From Ligilactobacillus cholophilus (lineage in GTDB: Bacteria; Bacillota; Bacilli; Lactobacillales; Lactobacillaceae), in assembly GCF_030389495.1 (NCBI RefSeq), contig NZ_CP127832.1, forward strand, positions 868,001-932,000: 64,000 bases of DNA, written 5' to 3'. Shown here one piece after another: positions 41,613 to 50,761 of this stretch. Both the position numbers and the translations under genes were made by a program. The notes under the pieces are model-generated. The model was not told where the DNA came from. It saw nothing but the letters and a program-made list of their open reading frames with translations, and searched no databases. Each line of letters opens with the position of its first letter. Positions within the stretch are counted from its first letter, which is position 1.

Positions 41613-42542
41613 TTAATTATTTGAATATGCATTAGTAGTTGTTTGAGTAGTGCTACTTGTTTGAGAATTATTATTTCCAAAATTAATCACTAATTTACGT
41701 ACTGTCAACGATGAATTTTGTTCTAAGAAGTTAAGATCTGAATCATTAATCTTAACAGCAGATGCTTTTGAATTCCCAATATTAATAGTTACAGATGAAG
41801 TTCCTTCTGGGATCTTAATTGTATGATCTGAACCTTGTTGTAAAGTTCCTTGCCATGTTTGTGTGCCATCAATATAAACTGCATCCCATGAAGAGCCTGT
41901 TGTAGCAGAAAGTTTTAATTCATTTGTAGTTGCTGCATTTTCAACATTATATGTAAATGTTGATCCACTTGAACCTGCACTAACAATTTTTTGTTTCTTT
42001 GATTCACTGCTTTCAGATGAAGAAGATTGCTTTTGTGTACTTGAGGCTTTCTTCTTTTTGCTTTTAACATCAGTTGAAACAGCAACTTTTGTGCTTGTCT
42101 CCTCAATTTGACGATTTTTGGCTTTTTCATGATTTCCCCAAGCAACAGCATACACAGTTCCTAAAATAGCAACTACAATTACTACAATAATAATAGTTGG
42201 TAAATACTTTGCAAGTTTTGCACTGGTACTATTTTCCTCAGGTTTATTTATCTGTTCTCTTTTTTGAGTCCGACTAGTTTCGTCGTTCTCATTAGATTCA
42301 GAAGATTTGGTTCCTAATTCACTATCTATTTCTTTAACAATTTCATTTGGATCCAAGCCAACTGTTTCAGCATATTGGCGAGCAAATGCGCGCACATAAA
42401 AATCACCTGGCAAGGCTTGGTAATTTCCTTCTTCAATCGCAATTAAATAACGTTTTTGAATTTTAGTTGATTGTTGTAAATCATCTAATGTTAACCCCTT
42501 AGCGATTCTTGCATCTTTAAGTTTTTGACCAACACCGCTCAT
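41613..42542 (-). CDS. rodZ: RodZ-like helix-turn-helix membrane protein
   Basis: A 309-residue protein. The N-terminal HTH (residues 5-70, GQKLKDARIAKGLTLDDLQ) is followed by a charged stretch, one membrane helix (about 110-133), a low-complexity linker rich in S and K, and a DUF4115 domain (SSWDAVYIDGTQTWQGTL). The tail is rich in S, T, N and Q. The layout is that of RodZ, a cell-shape and septum-linked protein. It lies between ymfI and pgsA as in other Firmicutes. Confidence 0.9.
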   Translation of the reverse strand: MSGVGQKLKDARIAKGLTLDDLQQSTKIQKRYLIAIEEGNYQALPGDFYVRAFARQYAETVGLDPNEIVKEIDSELGTKSSESNENDETSRTQKREQINKPEENSTSAKLAKYLPTIIIVVIVVAILGTVYAVAWGNHEKAKNRQIEETSTKVAVSTDVKSKKKKASSTQKQSSSSESSESKKQKIVSAGSSGSTFTYNVENAATTNELKLSATTGSSWDAVYIDGTQTWQGTLQQGSDHTIKIPEGTSSVTINIGNSKASAVKINDSDLNFLEQNSSLTVRKLVINFGNNNSQTSSTTQTTTNAYSNN

Positions 42543-42629
42543 TAAAAATCCACATCTTTCTTATATAAATTTATCTCAGTTAATATCCATGATAAGTATA
42601 TCATATGCACTATTTATCTGACAAAATGA

Positions 42630-43355
42630 TTAATCTAACCATCCGCCATTCACAAATAAAGTTTGACCTGTCATGTATGACGCTTTTTCAGCTAATAACA
42701 CATTGACCCAGTAACTAATTTCTTCTACGTTTGCAAGATATCCAACTGGAATCTCTTCTTTAACTTTTTCTAAAGTTTCGTCATCAAAAATTGAGTTCAT
42801 TTGCGTATTAACTGCTCCTGGTGCAATTGCATTTACTGTAATTCCAAGTGAAGCGACTTCTTTGCTGTATGCACGAACAAAAGTATTTATTGCTCCCTTT
42901 ACAGAGCTATATGGTACTTCCATTGCACTTCCAGTTTTTCCATAAATAGAACTTAGAAAAACAACACGTCCAAATTTATTTTTTGCTAGTTTTTTCTGTA
43001 ACTTTTGTAATAATAACACTGGTGTCTTAAGTTGTATAGTTAAGATTTCATCAATTTTTTCTGTAGGAAAATCACTTAATAATGCATAATATGTTGTTCC
43101 CTGTGCAAAAATAACTGCATCTAAACTAAAAATTGAATTACTTATTTTTTCTACACTATTTTTATCTAAAAAATCTGCCTGAATTGGTATAAAATCCTGC
43201 TTAGGATATTTATGATTAAACTGATTAACTAATTCATTAATTCTTTGTTCATTGTGAGTATAGTGCAAATAAAGAGACCAACCTTCTTCGGCTAAATCTT
43301 TACTAATTTGCATTCCGATATCACCAGAACTCCCACAAATTAATGCCCACTTCAT
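42630..43355 (-). CDS. ymfI: Short-chain dehydrogenase YmfI
   Basis: A 241-residue SDR with CGSSGDIGMQIS at the cofactor site and YSSVKGAINTFVRAY at the active site. In Bacillus, YmfI reduces the 5-aminopentanone group on elongation factor P; members in the ymfFHI cluster are annotated this way. Confirmation needs an efp gene, which is not in the window. ATG 43353-43355, eight bases from AAGGAG, is preferred over the ATG that overlaps the ymfH stop. Confidence 0.87.
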   Translation of the reverse strand: MKWALICGSSGDIGMQISKDLAEEGWSLYLHYTHNEQRINELVNQFNHKYPKQDFIPIQADFLDKNSVEKISNSIFSLDAVIFAQGTTYYALLSDFPTEKIDEILTIQLKTPVLLLQKLQKKLAKNKFGRVVFLSSIYGKTGSAMEVPYSSVKGAINTFVRAYSKEVASLGITVNAIAPGAVNTQMNSIFDDETLEKVKEEIPVGYLANVEEISYWVNVLLAEKASYMTGQTLFVNGGWLD

Positions 43356-43360
43356 TTGCA

Positions 43361-44650
43361 TTACTCCTTTGGATAAATTCTAAATTCTGTTGTGTTATTT
43401 TCTTTGAATAATTGTTTTGATAAATCTAATAAATCACTTAATTTAAGCTTTTCAATCATTTTTGGTGCATCAAAAAGTGTTTTATTTCCAAAAAGCCATT
43501 TATCAAATTGATCTGCAATATTTTCATTAGAATTCATTCCTTTAATATATCGGCCTATGAATTCTTTCTTCATAATTTCAAATATATCTTTTTGTTGACT
43601 TAATTTTTTCGAAGCATTTAAAAGGATATTTTTAATCTCTTTGCTAGCTAATTCAACCTTATTAGTGTTTAAAGTCAAATAAATAAAATGAAATTCTTCT
43701 TCAAGTTGAATCTCATATTCAAAACTATTATCAATGATTCCTTTATCGTATAGTCTTTGATAATCAAGGGATGATTCACCAAATAATAATTCAAGAAGAA
43801 TTTGCAATGCCACCTTATATTTCAAACGCTGTTCAATGCTTAATTTACAATCTCCACGCACAGCGATCCCTAACTTAGGCCTTTGAATATGCATTCTTTT
43901 TTCATCATATGAAATAACATCTGCATTTAATTGTTCTGAACTTAAACTATTTTTAGCAGATGATGTTTTTATTTCATTAATATTATTTTGATTCTCAATA
44001 ATAATCTGTTTAATTTTAGATAAATTAAAGTTTCCCACTAACATTAAACTCATATTATTGGGTTGATAAAAATGATCATAACATTCATAAAGCATTTGGG
44101 GAGTAATTTCTTGGATTGATGTTACACTTCCCGCAATATCTGCTGTTAGTGGAGTATTTGGATATAAGTTTTTTATAATTCCAAAAAGCAATTGCCAATT
44201 AGGGTCATCTTCATACATTTTAATTTCTTGAGCGATTATTCCCTTTTCTTTTTCCACCGTTTGTTCACTAAAATATGGATGTTGTACAAAATTTAATAAT
44301 GTTGAAACACATTTGCCCACATTTGAAGAGGTTGAAAATAAATAACTTGTTCTTGTAAAACTCGTAAATGCGTTAGAATCTGCTCCATACAATGCAAACT
44401 CATCAAAAGCATCATGATCTTCCTTTTCAAACAATTTATGTTCTAAAAAGTGAGCAATTCCATTAGGGTATTTCTTTATTTCATTTGAGTCAGATGCTTT
44501 AAATGAATTATTAATTGAGCCATATCTAGTTGTTAAAATACCAAATGTTTGATGAAATTTAGGTCTTACAATCAAATTAACATTTAATCCATTAGGGAGA
44601 TTGATTATATGTAATTTTTCATTATATAAGTCATACTTTATTTCGTTCAT
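43361..44650 (-). CDS. ymfH: M16 family peptidase YmfH
   Basis: A 429-residue M16 metallopeptidase-like protein that keeps the inverted zinc motif HFLEHKLFE (about residues 66-74) and a downstream glutamate. It is paired with YmfF (44654-45922), which lacks the motif. Together they make a catalytic/non-catalytic pair as in other M16B proteins. The gap is three bases, and the gene ends against ymfI. Confidence 0.9.
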   Translation of the reverse strand: MNEIKYDLYNEKLHIINLPNGLNVNLIVRPKFHQTFGILTTRYGSINNSFKASDSNEIKKYPNGIAHFLEHKLFEKEDHDAFDEFALYGADSNAFTSFTRTSYLFSTSSNVGKCVSTLLNFVQHPYFSEQTVEKEKGIIAQEIKMYEDDPNWQLLFGIIKNLYPNTPLTADIAGSVTSIQEITPQMLYECYDHFYQPNNMSLMLVGNFNLSKIKQIIIENQNNINEIKTSSAKNSLSSEQLNADVISYDEKRMHIQRPKLGIAVRGDCKLSIEQRLKYKVALQILLELLFGESSLDYQRLYDKGIIDNSFEYEIQLEEEFHFIYLTLNTNKVELASKEIKNILLNASKKLSQQKDIFEIMKKEFIGRYIKGMNSNENIADQFDKWLFGNKTLFDAPKMIEKLKLSDLLDLSKQLFKENNTTEFRIYPKE

Positions 44651-44653
44651 AGA

Positions 44654-45922
44654 TTAAACTTCTCCCTTTAAAAAGAATTCGGTTTGAAATTTCATTAAAT
44701 TAGCTACCTTAATAATATCTTGTCGTGTAACTCTTTGAATAGAATCGCATTGAAACTCATAACTCATATTTTGATTAAGGATGTTTCCTAAAACTTGTTG
44801 ATCTAAAATACTTAATGGGTTATCTTGCATTCTTAATCTTTCATTAATTAATTCTATTTTTATTTTCTGTAACTCACTATCGGTAAAGTTACCATTTTTT
44901 AACGATTCAACTTGACTCTGAATTAAATTTTTAACCTTTTCTCTATTCTCTGCTTGAATTCCCGTCTGAATTAAGACTATTGATCTTAATGCTGAATAAC
45001 TACTATCCGCATAATAGGCTAAACTTTCCTTCTCACGAATATTTTTAAATAATTTAGACTGTGGAGATCCACCTAACATTGCATTAAAAACTACTGCTGA
45101 AAAAAATTTTGAACCCGCTTGAGCGTTAATTGGTAATTGATAAATTAAATCTAATTTACTCTGTCTAACAGGCTCTTCAATTTCCTTAGTCCGAATTTTA
45201 TTTATATTTTGTTGATAACAAATTTGTTTTTCAAATTCAATGGATTTAGTACGTTTTCCAAATTCAAATTTTTTTAAAGCAGTTTTCAATTTGGAAACAT
45301 CCAAATTTCCCATTATTGTAATTTCAACGTTATCTTCTTTAATCATTTGTTTATAAACATTAATTAGCTCTTCATTTGTAAAAGCTTTAAAATCATTTTC
45401 ATGTCCATACGGTGTATATTTTTGAATTTCATCATCAAAATATAATTTTTGAATTTCTAATAATGCTTCTGATTGTTTATTGTCTTGAATTCCTCTAATA
45501 TAAGTTGCTAAATTTTCTTTTTGTCGCATAAACAATTGTTCATCGAATAGTTGCCCATCCATTTTAGGATGAAAAATCATTTCATTCAAAAATTCGATTG
45601 AATTACCTAAAATATCTGTTTTATTTGGTAAATATTCAGGAACTACAAAACTATAAATAAAATTTAAAAGGCTTAAATTTCCTTCAACTTCAGCATTTGT
45701 CCCAAATGTTGCACCATATAATTCAGCAAGTTTCAATGTAATTGCGTGCTGATTTGGATACTTTTGACTAGCAGTTTCCAAAACGCTCGCTAGTAAAGTT
45801 CGTCCAGATAGTTGTTTTTTATCTGTCAATTTTTTTATAAACGACACCATCACTTGAATGGATTTAAATTGATCATTTTTAATAAAATTTACTCGAACAC
45901 CTGGGAATAATTCAAATTTCAA
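44654..45922 (-). CDS. ymfF: M16-like protein YmfF (non-catalytic partner)
   Basis: A 422-residue M16-fold protein. At the position where HxxEH is expected it reads LLASVLETASQKYPN, so it should not bind zinc. This is normal for YmfF and not decay. The C-terminal half keeps NAMLGGSPQSKLFKNIREKESLAYY. The start is TTG (45920-45922) close after the ftsK stop with a weak GGCGGG. It probably forms a heterodimer with YmfH. Confidence 0.88.
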   Translation of the reverse strand: MKFELFPGVRVNFIKNDQFKSIQVMVSFIKKLTDKKQLSGRTLLASVLETASQKYPNQHAITLKLAELYGATFGTNAEVEGNLSLLNFIYSFVVPEYLPNKTDILGNSIEFLNEMIFHPKMDGQLFDEQLFMRQKENLATYIRGIQDNKQSEALLEIQKLYFDDEIQKYTPYGHENDFKAFTNEELINVYKQMIKEDNVEITIMGNLDVSKLKTALKKFEFGKRTKSIEFEKQICYQQNINKIRTKEIEEPVRQSKLDLIYQLPINAQAGSKFFSAVVFNAMLGGSPQSKLFKNIREKESLAYYADSSYSALRSIVLIQTGIQAENREKVKNLIQSQVESLKNGNFTDSELQKIKIELINERLRMQDNPLSILDQQVLGNILNQNMSYEFQCDSIQRVTRQDIIKVANLMKFQTEFFLKGEV

Positions 45923-45936
45923 AATTCAGCCCGCCT

Positions 45937-48240
45937 TTAATCTTCTTTTTTAGGAAGAAATACTTTTCTAGGTTTTCCTCCTTCTTGTGGACCAACCATT
46001 CCTTTATCTGCTAAATCATCTACAATTCGTGCAGCACGGTTGTATCCAATTTTAAATTTACGTTGTAACAATGAGATGCTAACCTTTTGTTCGCGTTGAA
46101 TAAAATCAATTACTTCATTAAATAATGGATCATCACTATCTGAAGTTGATGTCTGACTTTGTTCAACTTCTTCATCTGAAACAGCTAAATTATCATCATA
46201 TTCAGCTGTCCCCTGTTCTTTTACAAAAGATACAACATTTTCAACATCTTCATCAGAAATATATGCTCCTTGGACTCGAATTGGTTTCTTTCCAACTAAT
46301 TTAAATAGCATATCACCACGTCCAAGTAATTTTTCAGCACCATTCTGATCCAAAATTGTTCGTGAATCTGTTCCACTTGAAACTGCAAATGCCATTCTTG
46401 ATGGAACATTAGCCTTAATCAAGCCAGTAATAACATCAACTGAAGGACGTTGTGTCGCAATTATCATGTGAATTCCAGCAGCACGTCCCATTTGTGCGAT
46501 TCTAATAATTGCACTTTCTACTTCATTTGATGAAACCATCATTAAATCAGCTAATTCATCTACAATACCAACAATATATGGCATTTTCTTTTCTGACGTA
46601 TTCATATCTTTTTGTTGATTAATAATTAATCGATTATAACCATCAATATTCCTTACACCAACATTAGCAAAAGTTTCGTAACGTCTTTCCATTTCAGCAA
46701 CTAGTTTATTTAATGAAAGTGCAGCTTTTTTAGATTCAGTTACAACAGGTGAAATTAAATGTGGAATACCATTATATACACCTAATTCAACTTTTTTAGG
46801 ATCCACTAACATTAATTTTACATCATCGGGCGTACAATTCATTAATAAACTCGTAATAATTCCATTGATAGCCACTGATTTACCACTTCCGGTTGCTCCA
46901 GCAATCAAAAGATGAGGTGTTTTAGTAATGTCTAATGTAATTAATTTACCAGAAACATCTCGTCCTAATGGAACTTCTAATAAATGATGTGAACTACGTT
47001 GTTCAGCGGAAATAACATCTTTAAATGAGATTGTTGCAACTTTCTTATTTGGAACTTCAATTCCAATCAATGATTTTCCTGGGATTGGTGCTTCAATTCG
47101 GATATCCTTAGCAGCTAAAGCTAAGGCTAAATCATCAGTTAAATTGACAATTTTAGAAACTTTTACTCCAATTTCAGGATGTAATTCATATTTAGTTACA
47201 GAAGGACCTAGAATTGTATTTTTTAATTCTGCATCCACCCCAAAACTTTTTAACGTTTGTTTTAAAATTTCTTGATTTCGTTTAATATCTTTTCTTTCTT
47301 GACTTTGGTCTGTTGGAGGTACATCCTTCAATAAATCTAATGATGGTAATTCATAATTCTCTAATTGACGATGACTAGATTCAACATTTGATTCATTATT
47401 TTCTTCACTATTCGAATCTTTTTTATCCCATACGTCAGTTAAAATCTCTTGTTCTGTAGAATCAGCAATTGGCTGAGGTAACTCTTTATCTTCTGGTGAA
47501 ATTAATTTTTCTTCATTAATTTGTTTTTCTTCTTCATTATCTATATTTTCAATTATTGTAGAATCTTCTTTTTCTTCAATTTTTGCATTTTTGGATTTAA
47601 AGCTTTTAATCAGTTCTTTATATCCTAATTTAATTTTCTTTCCTACCCAAAGAATAATATTTCCTACAGATAGACAAAACTTACCAACTGTTTGAGCAAT
47701 TTCTTGAATGGAAATATTAAATAGCATACATATACCTAAAATAATTAAAATTGCACTTATTAGGTATACCCCAACTTCAGATAATAAAAAGTAAATTATG
47801 TTATATAAAAAAGCACCAATTATTCCACCACCAACGGAGTTAGCCACACTTGCATTTACAATATCATTCAAAATATATTGCCAAGTATTTTGGATAAAAT
47901 TACTATGAAGATCTAATTTATAAAAAAAGATTCCTTCTAATCCTAAACAAATTCCAAGTAAAATAAGTATATAACTGCCCCAATAACGCACTTTGATTTG
48001 TGGTTCTTTGCCATATATCATTAGATATACACCTAATAATAATAAAGTAATGGTTCCAATTTGATAGGCATTACCAATTAATAATCGAAATGCATTTGCA
48101 ATTAAAATTCCTAAGTAACCAAGTCGAAAAATTCCAAATAAACTAATAACACTCAAAATTAATCCGATAATGTGTTCTGAAATTTGTTGTTTCTTTTTTC
48201 TTCTTTTGGTAGTTCTTTTCCTTTGTTTTTTCTTAGCCAT
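45937..48240 (-). CDS. ftsK: DNA translocase FtsK/SpoIIIE
   Basis: A 767-residue translocase. A basic N-terminus (KKKQRKRTTKRRKKK) and four or five membrane segments (about 24-190) are followed by an acidic linker. The RecA-like motor has Walker A IAGATGSGKSVAING and LMLVDPKKVELGVY. The winged-helix gamma domain is at the end (LLQRKFKIGYNRAARIVDDL). It pumps chromosomal DNA through the closing septum. It lies 13 bases after trmL. Confidence 0.97.
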   Translation of the reverse strand: MAKKKQRKRTTKRRKKKQQISEHIIGLILSVISLFGIFRLGYLGILIANAFRLLIGNAYQIGTITLLLLGVYLMIYGKEPQIKVRYWGSYILILLGICLGLEGIFFYKLDLHSNFIQNTWQYILNDIVNASVANSVGGGIIGAFLYNIIYFLLSEVGVYLISAILIILGICMLFNISIQEIAQTVGKFCLSVGNIILWVGKKIKLGYKELIKSFKSKNAKIEEKEDSTIIENIDNEEEKQINEEKLISPEDKELPQPIADSTEQEILTDVWDKKDSNSEENNESNVESSHRQLENYELPSLDLLKDVPPTDQSQERKDIKRNQEILKQTLKSFGVDAELKNTILGPSVTKYELHPEIGVKVSKIVNLTDDLALALAAKDIRIEAPIPGKSLIGIEVPNKKVATISFKDVISAEQRSSHHLLEVPLGRDVSGKLITLDITKTPHLLIAGATGSGKSVAINGIITSLLMNCTPDDVKLMLVDPKKVELGVYNGIPHLISPVVTESKKAALSLNKLVAEMERRYETFANVGVRNIDGYNRLIINQQKDMNTSEKKMPYIVGIVDELADLMMVSSNEVESAIIRIAQMGRAAGIHMIIATQRPSVDVITGLIKANVPSRMAFAVSSGTDSRTILDQNGAEKLLGRGDMLFKLVGKKPIRVQGAYISDEDVENVVSFVKEQGTAEYDDNLAVSDEEVEQSQTSTSDSDDPLFNEVIDFIQREQKVSISLLQRKFKIGYNRAARIVDDLADKGMVGPQEGGKPRKVFLPKKED

Positions 48241-48253
48241 TTTGTCCTCTAAT

Positions 48254-48766
48254 CTATTTTAATTTGTCATTATCATATGTGTGTGTTTTATCCAAGTTAG
48301 GAAATCCTTGTTGTCTCAACACTTCATAAATAACAATTGCTGCTGTATTAGATAAATTTAATGCACGAATATGATCATCATTTTGTGGAATGCGAATACA
48401 TTTTTCTGCATTTGCTCGCATAAAGTTTTCTGGTAATCCAGTTGTTTCTTTACCAAATAAAAAGTAATGATCTTCATTGCTATCTGAATAATCAGGATCC
48501 GTATATGTTTGTTCTGCGAATTTTGAAACAACATAAAGTTTTTGAGGATCAGGTACAGTTTCTAAAAATTCTGGCAAATTTTTATGATAAGTAATTTTTA
48601 CTTTATCCCAGTAATCTAATCCAGCACGTTTTAAATATTTATCATCTGTTGAAAATCCTAATGGTTCGATTAAATGTAATTCTGTATTAGTCCCTGCACA
48701 TGTTCTAGCAATATTCCCTGTATTAGCAGGCATTAATGGTTCAAATAATACAATATGATTTGTCAT
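48254..48766 (-). CDS. trmL: tRNA (cytidine(34)-2'-O)-methyltransferase TrmL (CspR)
   Basis: A 170-residue SPOUT methyltransferase that 2'-O-methylates the wobble base of tRNA-Leu. Family blocks are EPLMPANTGNIARTCAG at the N-terminus, YFLFGKETTGLPENF, and the knot IRALNLSNTAAIVIYE. The start is ATG 48764-48766 behind AGAAAGGA. The longer open frame runs through a strong hairpin and is rejected. It is first in a run trmL-ftsK-ymfF-ymfH-ymfI-rodZ-pgsA. Confidence 0.95.
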   Translation of the reverse strand: MTNHIVLFEPLMPANTGNIARTCAGTNTELHLIEPLGFSTDDKYLKRAGLDYWDKVKITYHKNLPEFLETVPDPQKLYVVSKFAEQTYTDPDYSDSNEDHYFLFGKETTGLPENFMRANAEKCIRIPQNDDHIRALNLSNTAAIVIYEVLRQQGFPNLDKTHTYDNDKLK

Positions 48767-48792
48767 TTTAGTTTTCCTTTCTGTTTTTGGAC

Positions 48793-48935
48793 AAAAAAAA
48801 GCGTAACCGTTCGGTGTGGGCACGGCGAACAGCTACGTTAATGAAGTACAATTATCTGATAACTAACACAATATATCAATTATCAACAACCGTTTTCTTA
48901 TCAAGAATAATAACACTATATTATATATTTGACAA
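48793..48935 (-). promoter_or_regulatory. Promoter and structured leader of the trmL-ftsK operon
   Basis: The promoter is TTGTCA (48930-48935), a 17-base spacer and TATTAT (48907-48912). The leader of about 140 bases holds a small stem (TGATAA/TTATCA, 48857-48885). It also holds a 12-pair stem with two G-T pairs (48802-48813 with 48826-48837), a 12-base GC-rich loop and eight T. The second hairpin has the form of an intrinsic terminator only about 27 bases before the trmL start, so it is either the end of an upstream transcript or an attenuator. Confidence 0.65.
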
Positions 48936-48950
48936 GAGGTTTTATTGATT

Positions 48951-49808
48951 TTAGGCAATCAACAACGAAAAATCAACAGTAATTTGATTAAGCGGTTGCT
49001 TTAAAACTTCTGAGATATCAATGGAACTTCCCCATTGTAACGGAGTCATTTTAACTAAATCTTGTTGTAATTGAGATGTTAAATTAAATTGATACTTAAC
49101 TGGATAGATTTCAAAATCGTGATAAATTTCTTTAAAACGTTTTATTACATCTTGATTACTATATGTATAATTTTTACTTTCTTTTTGATAAAGTCGGTGT
49201 CGTAATTCTATTAAATAGTTTGCATTGGGAATAACTTTAAATAATTTTCCATTTGGCTTTAGCACTCGATGAAATTCATGATATGCAGAAGGAGATAAAA
49301 TATCAATTAACACATCAAAACTTTGATCTGCAAATGGTAAATTTGCTAAATCTGCAATGCAAAAAAAGTTATTAGTATCTTGTTGAGTTGCTAAATTTAT
49401 TGCATCTTTTGAAATATCAAATCCAACACAACTGTCGTTAAATTTTAAACGTTGAATAGCTATTTTAGACAATGGTGTCCCTTCTCCACATCCAATATCT
49501 AAAATCTTTTGTTCTTTTTGTGGCAAGTGTTTTATAATTTCATCAAGAATTCCATCAAACAAACCACTTTGTAATAAATTTCTTCTTGCAAGCCACAACG
49601 CTTTATCATCATATCCACTGTTAACGCCATGTTTAAGTAAAAATAATGTTCCTTTTTTGGATAAATCGAAACGGTGATTATTTTCACAAACCAAACTTTG
49701 ACCATCAATCCCAGTTATTCTTTGCTTACAAACTGGACATTGGAATAAATTAAAATTTTTAGTCAAAAACAACTTTGCTTTATCTATTTTCTTTAATTTA
49801 GCGTTCAA
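48951..49808 (-). CDS. 23S rRNA (guanine-N1)-methyltransferase, RlmA family
   Basis: A 285-residue protein. An N-terminal zinc site (FQCPVCKQR and CENNHRF) is followed by a Rossmann methyltransferase with ILDIGCGEGTPLSK. This is the RlmA I/II architecture, enzymes that methylate G745 or G748 of 23S rRNA; type II (G748) is typical of Gram-positives and can affect macrolide binding. TTG start (49806-49808) overlaps the deacylase gene by 11 bases. Confidence 0.85.
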   Translation of the reverse strand: MNAKLKKIDKAKLFLTKNFNLFQCPVCKQRITGIDGQSLVCENNHRFDLSKKGTLFLLKHGVNSGYDDKALWLARRNLLQSGLFDGILDEIIKHLPQKEQKILDIGCGEGTPLSKIAIQRLKFNDSCVGFDISKDAINLATQQDTNNFFCIADLANLPFADQSFDVLIDILSPSAYHEFHRVLKPNGKLFKVIPNANYLIELRHRLYQKESKNYTYSNQDVIKRFKEIYHDFEIYPVKYQFNLTSQLQQDLVKMTPLQWGSSIDISEVLKQPLNQITVDFSLLIA

Positions 49809-50298
49809 CTTTAATATACTTTCCCTTCACTAAAGAAACTAAATCACTTTGCTTCAACCGGACTGAACGGCCTAATTTTCCTGCTGAAACTGAAATTTCG
49901 TCAAAACATTTAATTTGTTCATCAAAATAGATAGGAAATCCCTTATTTTCATAAATACCAATAGGCGTATTGGCCCCATGCACATAACCTGTAATCTTAA
50001 TTAGTTTTTTATTATCTGCTAAATGAACCTGTTTTTTATCCAATTGTTTAGCAACTAATTTTAGATTTATTTCAGAATCAACTGGAAGACATACTACTAA
50101 ATAATCTTTAGAATCCCCATTTGCTTGTAATACAATTGTCTTTAAAATACTTTTAGGTTCTATTCCTTGACTTTTAGCATCTTCTAAAGCCTCTTGACCA
50201 CGTTCTACCCAATTAAAGTTTTTTTCTTCATATTCAATTTGGTGTTCGTCTAAAATTCGTTCTTCATTAGTTTTTTTTATTTTTTTCTTTTTTGCCAA
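49798..50298 (-). CDS. Cys-tRNA(Pro)/aminoacyl-tRNA deacylase, YbaK/EbsC family
   Basis: A 166-residue YbaK-domain protein with a lysine-rich start. Family features are SILKTIVLQANGDSKDYLVVCLPVDSE split over the first half, a lysine in KLIKITGYVHGANTPIG, and SAGKLGRSVRL near the end. Homologues hydrolyse Cys-tRNA(Pro). It lies 10 bases after the GutA-like gene and is coupled to the methyltransferase. Confidence 0.88.
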   Translation of the reverse strand: MAKKKKIKKTNEERILDEHQIEYEEKNFNWVERGQEALEDAKSQGIEPKSILKTIVLQANGDSKDYLVVCLPVDSEINLKLVAKQLDKKQVHLADNKKLIKITGYVHGANTPIGIYENKGFPIYFDEQIKCFDEISVSAGKLGRSVRLKQSDLVSLVKGKYIKVER

Positions 50299-50308
50299 AA
50301 TAATACTC

Positions 50309-50659
50309 CTACTTAATTAAAATCTTTGATCCTACCTTAATTTTTGGTAATTTTTGTGGAGTTAAATAAATTGCATTATTTCTTGGTTCATTAGGAACAT
50401 CTTCAAATGATAAGACAGTATGATGAATAGAATCAAAGTTACTTTCCACTAATTGTCCAACATATTTAATTTGATACTCTTGGTCATCAATAATAACATG
50501 CATATCATCAGTAATTTTATAATCAGATGCTTGATTAACTTTTTGAATTACAGATATGTCCTTCAAGCGGTCTGAAACTTTTTCTCCAAATAAAATAATA
50601 ATTTGATCTTCTTCATTTAAGGCATCTTTGCCAATTGAAACTACATTTGCTTTAATCAT
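50309..50659 (-). CDS. Orphan PTS IIA glucitol/sorbitol (GutA)-like protein
   Basis: A 116-residue protein with the GutA fold pattern: IGKDALNEEDQIIILFG at the start, YVGQLVESNFDSIHHTVLSF in the middle, and LPKIKVGSKILIK at the end. No IIB or IIC sorbitol gene is nearby. At the place of the phosphorylated histidine (FIHCHGEL in E. coli GutA) it reads SVIQKVNQ, with no histidine. It is therefore unlikely to carry phosphate and may be a repurposed domain. It is divergent from the lactonase gene. Confidence 0.72.
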   Translation of the reverse strand: MIKANVVSIGKDALNEEDQIIILFGEKVSDRLKDISVIQKVNQASDYKITDDMHVIIDDQEYQIKYVGQLVESNFDSIHHTVLSFEDVPNEPRNNAIYLTPQKLPKIKVGSKILIK

Positions 50660-50725
50660 AAGCTCACCTCATTGATATTTTATCATATTTATAATGTTGG
50701 TTAATGTTGTTTTTGCACAAAATGG

Positions 50726-50731
50726 TATAAT
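50726..50731 (+). promoter_or_regulatory. Extended -10 of the lactonase gene
   Basis: TGGTATAAT (the TATAAT at 50726-50731) is an extended -10. It lies about 30 bases before the start codon, with no good -35 upstream. It is in the divergent gap between the GutA-like gene and the lactonase. Confidence 0.55.
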
Positions 50732-50761
50732 AAATTTTAATCTAATTTAGGAGTGTGTGAT

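Noticed and set aside
44654-45922. YmfF as a decayed peptidase
   Set aside because: Loss of the HxxEH motif is normal for YmfF, and the frame and the paired catalytic YmfH are intact.
48767-48823. A longer N-terminus for TrmL
   Set aside because: Those codons run through a strong hairpin and T8; the family start and the ribosome binding site are at 48766.
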